Assembly (NCBI RefSeq): GCF_021018895.1
Contig: NC_079381.1
Location: forward strand, 9,736,001 to 9,800,000
From: Seriola aureovittata
Lineage: Eukaryota > Chordata > Actinopteri > Carangiformes > Carangidae
Length of the DNA: 64,000 nt
Reading direction: 5' to 3'
Below the pieces are notes generated by a model. The model ran no database searches. It saw only the letters and a program-made list of their open reading frames with translations, and was not told the origin of the DNA. Below, piece by piece: positions 58,200 through 64,000 of this stretch. Within the stretch, counting starts at the first letter, position 1. Every line of letters begins with the position of its first letter. A program made the position numbers and the translations under genes.

Positions 58200-61100
58200 C
58201 TTTCGCTTGTCCGACTAGAGGAGAAGAGACTGACTGCATGTGTGGGAAAGCAAGTTTTTTTTCCCCCCACTAACTTTCTGAGTGAGTATGGATCAAAAAA
58301 ACTGTAATAATAATATGAACATATAGAGTCAATAGACCGGAAGTTTATTAGACTTTGTGCGTCGTTTGGACTGTGCTTCAGGTACTGCCACACATGCCGC
58401 TGCAGTGTAGGTGCTCAGGACTTGTTGCTGACGGAGAAGACTGCTTTCTGCACATGGATCAAGCCTCAGGACAGGTTTTCTACATTAACCAGCTAGCCGC
58501 TGGACAGAGGGTTTGCACTGCTGGTCACTAAAATCTTCCTGCTTTTCCCAACGGACAGTGAGTAATGACAATATTCCTTTTCAAAATGAGCTCCAACATG
58601 CGCCCTGAAGTTCTGGTACCATAAACTGAAAACTTATTTATCTTATTTTATCTTATTTACTTTTGTGCTTTGACATTTATTCATGTTCAAAAGTCAAATA
58701 ATTTCCTTTGATGATAAGGTGTTTTTTGGTTATATGGTTATATGGTTAAAAATAAGGGCTATAGTTGGTTTAAGTTTGATGCATGGAGGTTAAAGCTCAA
58801 AATAACAGTATAGCCTTTAAACAAGCTACCCTGGCCTCTCTGCACCCTAGTCAGTCATACACTTTTAAGTTATACTAGAAGATACATCCTGATTTTACAT
58901 TTTAGCCATCACCAATGCACCTCCCATGCAAAAGAGTGTGTCAGGTTTCAATGTGTGTATCTCAACAATTCTGAATCTAAAGTTCAGTGAGTGAGTGGGC
59001 TACAGTAGAAAAATGTAAAGGAAGATAAAGCAAGTATTGCATCATGGATGGCTTTACATACTACAATACCTATTCTCCTCGCCTTTAGGCAGGCAGAGCC
59101 AAAAATCAGAGCTGTAGTGACTTTAAAATGCTTTGTTGTTGCAGTTGTGAACAAAACACATCATAGTTGATGAATTCATCCCGAATTGACCCAGATTCCA
59201 AAAGTGAATTCATTTAAGCTGCAGATGTGTTTTCTAAGAAGTGTAGGCCTACACTTTTTTAGCTTTGGCTTCTGCAAAGTGTAACAGTTTTTAAGGTCAG
59301 TGGATGTTTCTCAACAAAGTATATCACAAGACTGACATTTAACTATTTTTCTACACACCGGCTTGATCCTTTGTCTTTTTAAGAAAACAAAACTTTGAGT
59401 CAATGGCCATGCTTGTGCCTCTGTGAGGTTGAGCTATATACTCGTGCTGGCATGGCACTCACAATGACAATACTTACATATTGATGTTTAGCAGGCTCAC
59501 TGTACTATACCATGTTCGTCACCTTGTAGTGTAAGAATAACATAATATTTGCAGTAATATTTTATGTACAGGTGAGCAAGACATTAGTCTTGTAGATGTC
59601 TTTTCTGATGCAGATTCTTCTCTCTTGTACTGATGCTTCAACCAGGAGAGTTTTATGCATATTCATTCATTCAGTCTTGAAACTGCTCCAACTGCCAGTC
59701 ACCAACGTCATCCATGCAGAAAATGAACTGGACTTTCCACTTTCAGAGCATTTTCTGTCAAATCAACCCATTTGTTATAAATGGTCAATTTCCTGACAGA
59801 AATGTCTTGGGCTCAAGTGGACAGTCAGCTATGTCTCAGTTAGAAAGTTGTTTACCTTGTTATAGGGGGACTAGCTCTTTTTGCCTCTTAACTTGTGTGT
59901 GAATGCTCTAAATATGTCACTCAAGTTTCACATACTTCTTCGGGGTAGACTGGACGCTGCAATGACTCGGTATCGTAGTTTGTTCCTGAATGTGTGACCT
60001 GTATTCAAAGCTGTTAATGTAGCAATATCAAAAACTTGAATGTAGCGCCTTTAAAGTCAGATAAAACATACAATTGCTTTAATACTGTGTGAAAGTTTCT
60101 TGAGTACATCCTTTTTTTTTTTTTAAAACAATAACCCAAGAAATCTCTTACTTTGACTGTAGCATCAAATGAAAAATCCAAGGTCTACAGTGATTCCATA
60201 CAGTTTTATTGCCACGGATATTCTTCATGTTTGAAAAACAAAAAAGAACTAAACCAAACTAAAAACAAACAAACAAACAAACAAACAAAAAAAAAAGGTT
60301 CTGAGGGACTGCAGTGCTTCCTGGGTTTCCTGGAATTTTTAAATTTCACCAGCAGTATGAGGAAGGTTTGTGAATTTATCCTCCTGGTCTTAGAACATTG
60401 TGAACATGGTGGTAAATAAGACCAAGAATTATCCTTATGTGCTGGCCCAGTGCTGAGAAATTCATTCTTCTCCCTTTAAAGGTGAAGTGATCCATCTAAC
60501 TCCCTCTAACTCACCTCATCTCCCTGGAGCCTTTTTGTCCAGCTCTGATTCCTGGCATCTTTATCTCTTTGTGCCAGTCAATCAATCTCAATCTTTCTGT
60601 CCCTCTCTCCCTCTCTCCCTCTCTCGCTGTATTTTGTATTCTATCCAGTGGTGGGAAAGATCCCACAGGTAGACTGCGGGGGATGAGGGGTTCTTGTGCC
60701 GTAATAGCCTATTACAAGTCATTTCTCACACACAGTGTCACTGGTTCCCAGCTATTCCCGTCACTCAGTCACTCTGTCAATGAAGTCTCATAATCAACAG
60801 AAAATGGCCAATTCTACAGGCGGACTACTATTCTACTGTGAGTCCTACACGCTGCAGTTGTAGAATGATAACACACACAAACACTGCGCACAGTGTCCTC
60901 ACCTCAACTTCACCTGCCTCTCCCTAAAGTAAAGCGACCACTCAACCGAAAACACAATAGACCCTAATCTTGTCCAGGCATATTTTTTGTTTTCTTGAGA
61001 TTTAGGACCACTGGTTATAGCTAACACAGTACAATATAGTTTAAATTATGGTACTAAAAGAGCTGAGGATAGTTTAAGTAATAAACAATAATCCATAAAA

Positions 61101-64000
61101 TTTAGGTTTTTGGCATTTTAATTGCCACAAACTGAGTGCCTAACTCTGCTTTACTGGAATGACCAAAACTAACAAACCAAAACTACTCACAAGATAAAGT
61201 CTAAATGTATTCGTAGGAAGAAAAACCTCGTATCTCCATCTCATTTTGTATGAAGGCAAATATTTATATACCCTGTTATTTTTTAATTACTGCTGTTATA
61301 ATGGCATACAATTTTTAAATTTTAATCTAATGAAGGATATTATAAATTTAGGACATATACATCAGCAACCCCTTCCCATTAATCTTTTTCTTTATCAATT
61401 ATTCAGTTGTTCCCGTGATTAAGATGGGAAAGGCAATGTTCATACATCTTTGAGTCCCTCAGTCCTTCCCTCTCTCTGTCTTAATTTGTCCCCTCATCTC
61501 TTTTCCCACCTCAGCCTCAATCTCAGATCCCTCTGTGGCTCTGCTACTGTCTGTATTTCATCTCTACTCCCTGTTCTCCTCCACTAGTGCAGTTTGAAAG
61601 TAATTTAATTCTCCCAAGCAGAAAGATTATATTCATTTTCAGATATTTACAGAGGTTGACATCTCTCCTCTGGTTTAGAACACATCTCCACTCTCTATTT
61701 TATGAGCGATAAAAGGAAATTTGCATTTTAAGACAAAACAGCTACTCATGAGTACATTTCTTAGGCATCACACAAATTTGGGTTGTATACAGGTTTTGAT
61801 GTGTTTAAGAGAAACACCAACACAAACAAAAACACCCAAAGACAATAGAGATATTGTTGGAAAATTCCACATTGTCAAACACCAACAAACAACAAACACC
61901 ATGGGACAAAATTAGGCACAGATGAAATACAATGTGTATTTATTAACAGCTATGAACTTGGCAATTCTCTAGTTCAACAAAGGAATCTGATTTTACTGCC
62001 TTTTGAAGGGCTTATGCACCAGGCCACAAAGCTTCTAGAATTTTGAAAGAACCACGTCTCTGTACCAAGTCGACATCATGTCGTAAAAGAGCCTTTTAAT
62101 GTTATTATTATTTACAGTTAAAAGGAACTGTGACAGGCAGTAAATGATGTTTCTGTGAATCCACTGAAACTGATGTCAAGACTGCACTATATTTTACAGT
62201 ACACTAATAAGCCCTAACAAGCTGTAATTTGTATCAAAGTAGACAAAAACTATAAATAAAATGTTCTATATTGGACAGGAAGTCAAAGTATAGTACAAAG
62301 GGGTTAATCATCCAAAGCGTAGTGGAGATGAAGCTTCCTTCCAGCGCAGCATCACACTGCAGATTGCGTTAGTTTCAAATCTAAATAATGACTGAACATA
62401 TGACTGGCAGTTAGCATCATGCTACTTTACAAGAGCCACAATTCAGTTAGTGTTAGCATGCTTGCTGTTTACTGAAATGTTTTTTATTATATTATATGTG
62501 GTTTCTAATTACGGCATAATTTAGGTGTATGGTGTCTAATTAGGGTGTACATGTAGCATATTTCTTTACTGCCCAATAAAATTTTTTTTTTCTAGTTATT
62601 GTCTAATTTCATGCAAAGTAGGGCTTGTTATATCTTATTAGTGTACTTTAAAGTGTGACTCAACTAGTATTGATAATGAATACATATACCGTATAAAACC
62701 CTTTAGCAATATCCATTCATGTTCTTTACATGACAGGCCATTTTTATTACATTTTTAAAAAGCAAAGTTGTGTGGAGAAATAGAGTTGTCCTTGAAAGGT
62801 CCTGCTGTATGTATAGCAAGGAGATCAACTTGTGTATAATTGATTATTTTCTCTGTGCAAATTACATATTGTTGCCACAAATCAGCATAAAGGTACCAGT
62901 CAGGAGTTGCACTTCAGTCTTGTCATTAATATTAATGCAAATGGAACCTTGACTTGATCAGATTTTGAAAGCAGCATTGTTTGCGATAACAGACTTGGGG
63001 ATCACCCTTGTGAGGGAAGGAGCAATGAAACAATGAAATGACAGCAGTCGTGACAGCAACATTAAGCATAGGCAACACTATTATTAGCCTCTGTACCTGA
63101 TGGATTCAGACTCAAGAGGACCTGTCGGCTGCATTGTAAGACTTGCACACGTTTGTCTTAACGCTCAAAAAGACAGCTACAGCCTGTAAATCCATCACCA
63201 CCATGCTATTTCAGGAAGCTGTTCTGACTGAGCAGCACAGCATGGAACAACTAAGTTAAGATTTAATAGGTATAGATAAATCTCTTCTTTTCTCTTTATT
63301 CTTTTTATGCCTGTCATTAAATTCACACCAGCCTGTCGTTTGCTTATCATTGAAGGTACTGTCTGTGCGCGCTCCACAGTTTTTCACCCCACTCTTAGTG
63401 CAGGCACATTTTCATGAACAGAAAAAACAGGAATATCATTCAATTAGAAAAATTCTTTAAGTGGAGACAGTTTAAAGTTGTCAGACGTCAAAAACGTTCA
63501 AGCTTCAATCCAGAAGTCTAGTTACCTTGTTGACAAAGGGAACTGCCAAGCCAATGATGTCACCAAGTGCTACCCTGTTCCTCATATTTATACCTGTGCT
63601 AGCAGATGTCCCAGCTGTTCTGAGGTTGACTTTTTGAGCCTTGTTCTTACCTTCTATAAATCTTGCAGTTAATGCAGTGCTATGCAGCATTGATTTACTG
63701 TGATACCCACTGGACTTAAAATGACACATACTGGTTAGAAATTATGTCTGACTTTATTGTGACACTTTCACGAGTAGAATGTGTCTGAGTTGATGGCAGT
63801 CTTTTTATGTCTTTTTATGCAGTCGCCAGCAGTTCATGTTGACCATCAAGTCGGAACCAAACGCAGCTCTTGCTCAAGGGAATAACCCACAATGCATTGC
63901 TTGTTACATTAAAAGCTACTTAAACTGAATACTGAAGGAGTTAGCAAGAAGACATTTTCCCTTTCAAGTATAAACACACATGTCACTAACACAGAATTTA
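58200..64000. other. Right-hand stretch, no gene confirmed
   Basis: A short ORF followed by a strong splice donor at 58394-58567 is a candidate exon (see findings). Otherwise no recognisable exon. (AAAC)n at 60262-60297, a C/T-rich tract at about 60600-60625, an R1 repeat piece at about 59995-60055 and a CCCACAATGCATTGC promoter-like motif at 63886-63900. Confidence 0.45.
62192..62653. mobile_element. Segment bounded by 31-bp inverted repeats, possible MITE
   Basis: 62192-62222 and the reverse complement of 62623-62653 share AGTACACTAATAAG and TAACAAGC at equal spacing, with only a few mismatches over 31 bases. The 462-bp segment has no coding capacity. No clear target duplication, so the exact ends and superfamily are open. 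Confidence 0.5.

Overview
The window is ray-finned fish (teleost) nuclear DNA, probably percomorph. The evidence is intron-containing vertebrate genes, long A+T-rich spacers full of CA/GT, TAA and homopolymer microsatellites, and remnants of transposon families that I recognise as common in fish. There are no operons, ribosome binding sites, CRISPR arrays, phage or plasmid features.

All recognisable genes lie in the first 21 kb. Positions 2-1975 (+) hold the C-terminal part of neurofilament medium (nefm), cut by the left edge, with a Glu-rich segment, a 45-bp tandem repeat coding an SP-rich domain, a 3'UTR and poly(A) signals near 2893-2912. Facing it tail to tail is neurofilament light (nefl; minus, 6255-8937, 4 exons, TATA box at 9072-9078). 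The NEFM/NEFL tail-to-tail pair is the same in mammals. Divergent from nefl is muscle phosphoglycerate mutase (pgam2; plus, 13081-14782, 3 exons, TATA box at 12959). Facing pgam2 is a divergent syntaxin (minus, 17049-20568, 8 coding exons) whose internal exon lengths match the syntaxin-1 family, but whose last exon encodes a short basic tail in place of the transmembrane anchor. This is the most interesting gene here.

From about 21 kb to 64 kb I find no exon I can assign to a known gene. It is a long spacer or the intron of a gene outside the window. It contains several transposable elements that can be bounded from sequence: a 586-bp hAT-type element with an 8-bp target duplication (27244-27829), a 213-bp TA-flanked mariner-like MITE (56273-56485), a 523-bp element with 24-bp inverted termini and a TAA duplication of PIF/Harbinger type (57674-58196), and an inverted-repeat-bounded segment (62192-62653). 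It also holds a decayed LINE reverse-transcriptase fragment (about 37870-38145), tRNA-like remnants, cryptic satellites, and dispersed repeats present in more than one copy within the window.

The genes do not form a pathway. nefm and nefl are partner subunits of axonal neurofilaments, pgam2 is glycolytic, and the syntaxin belongs to membrane fusion. Exon boundaries were inferred by eye from splice signals, reading frame and family knowledge. No database search or alignment was run.
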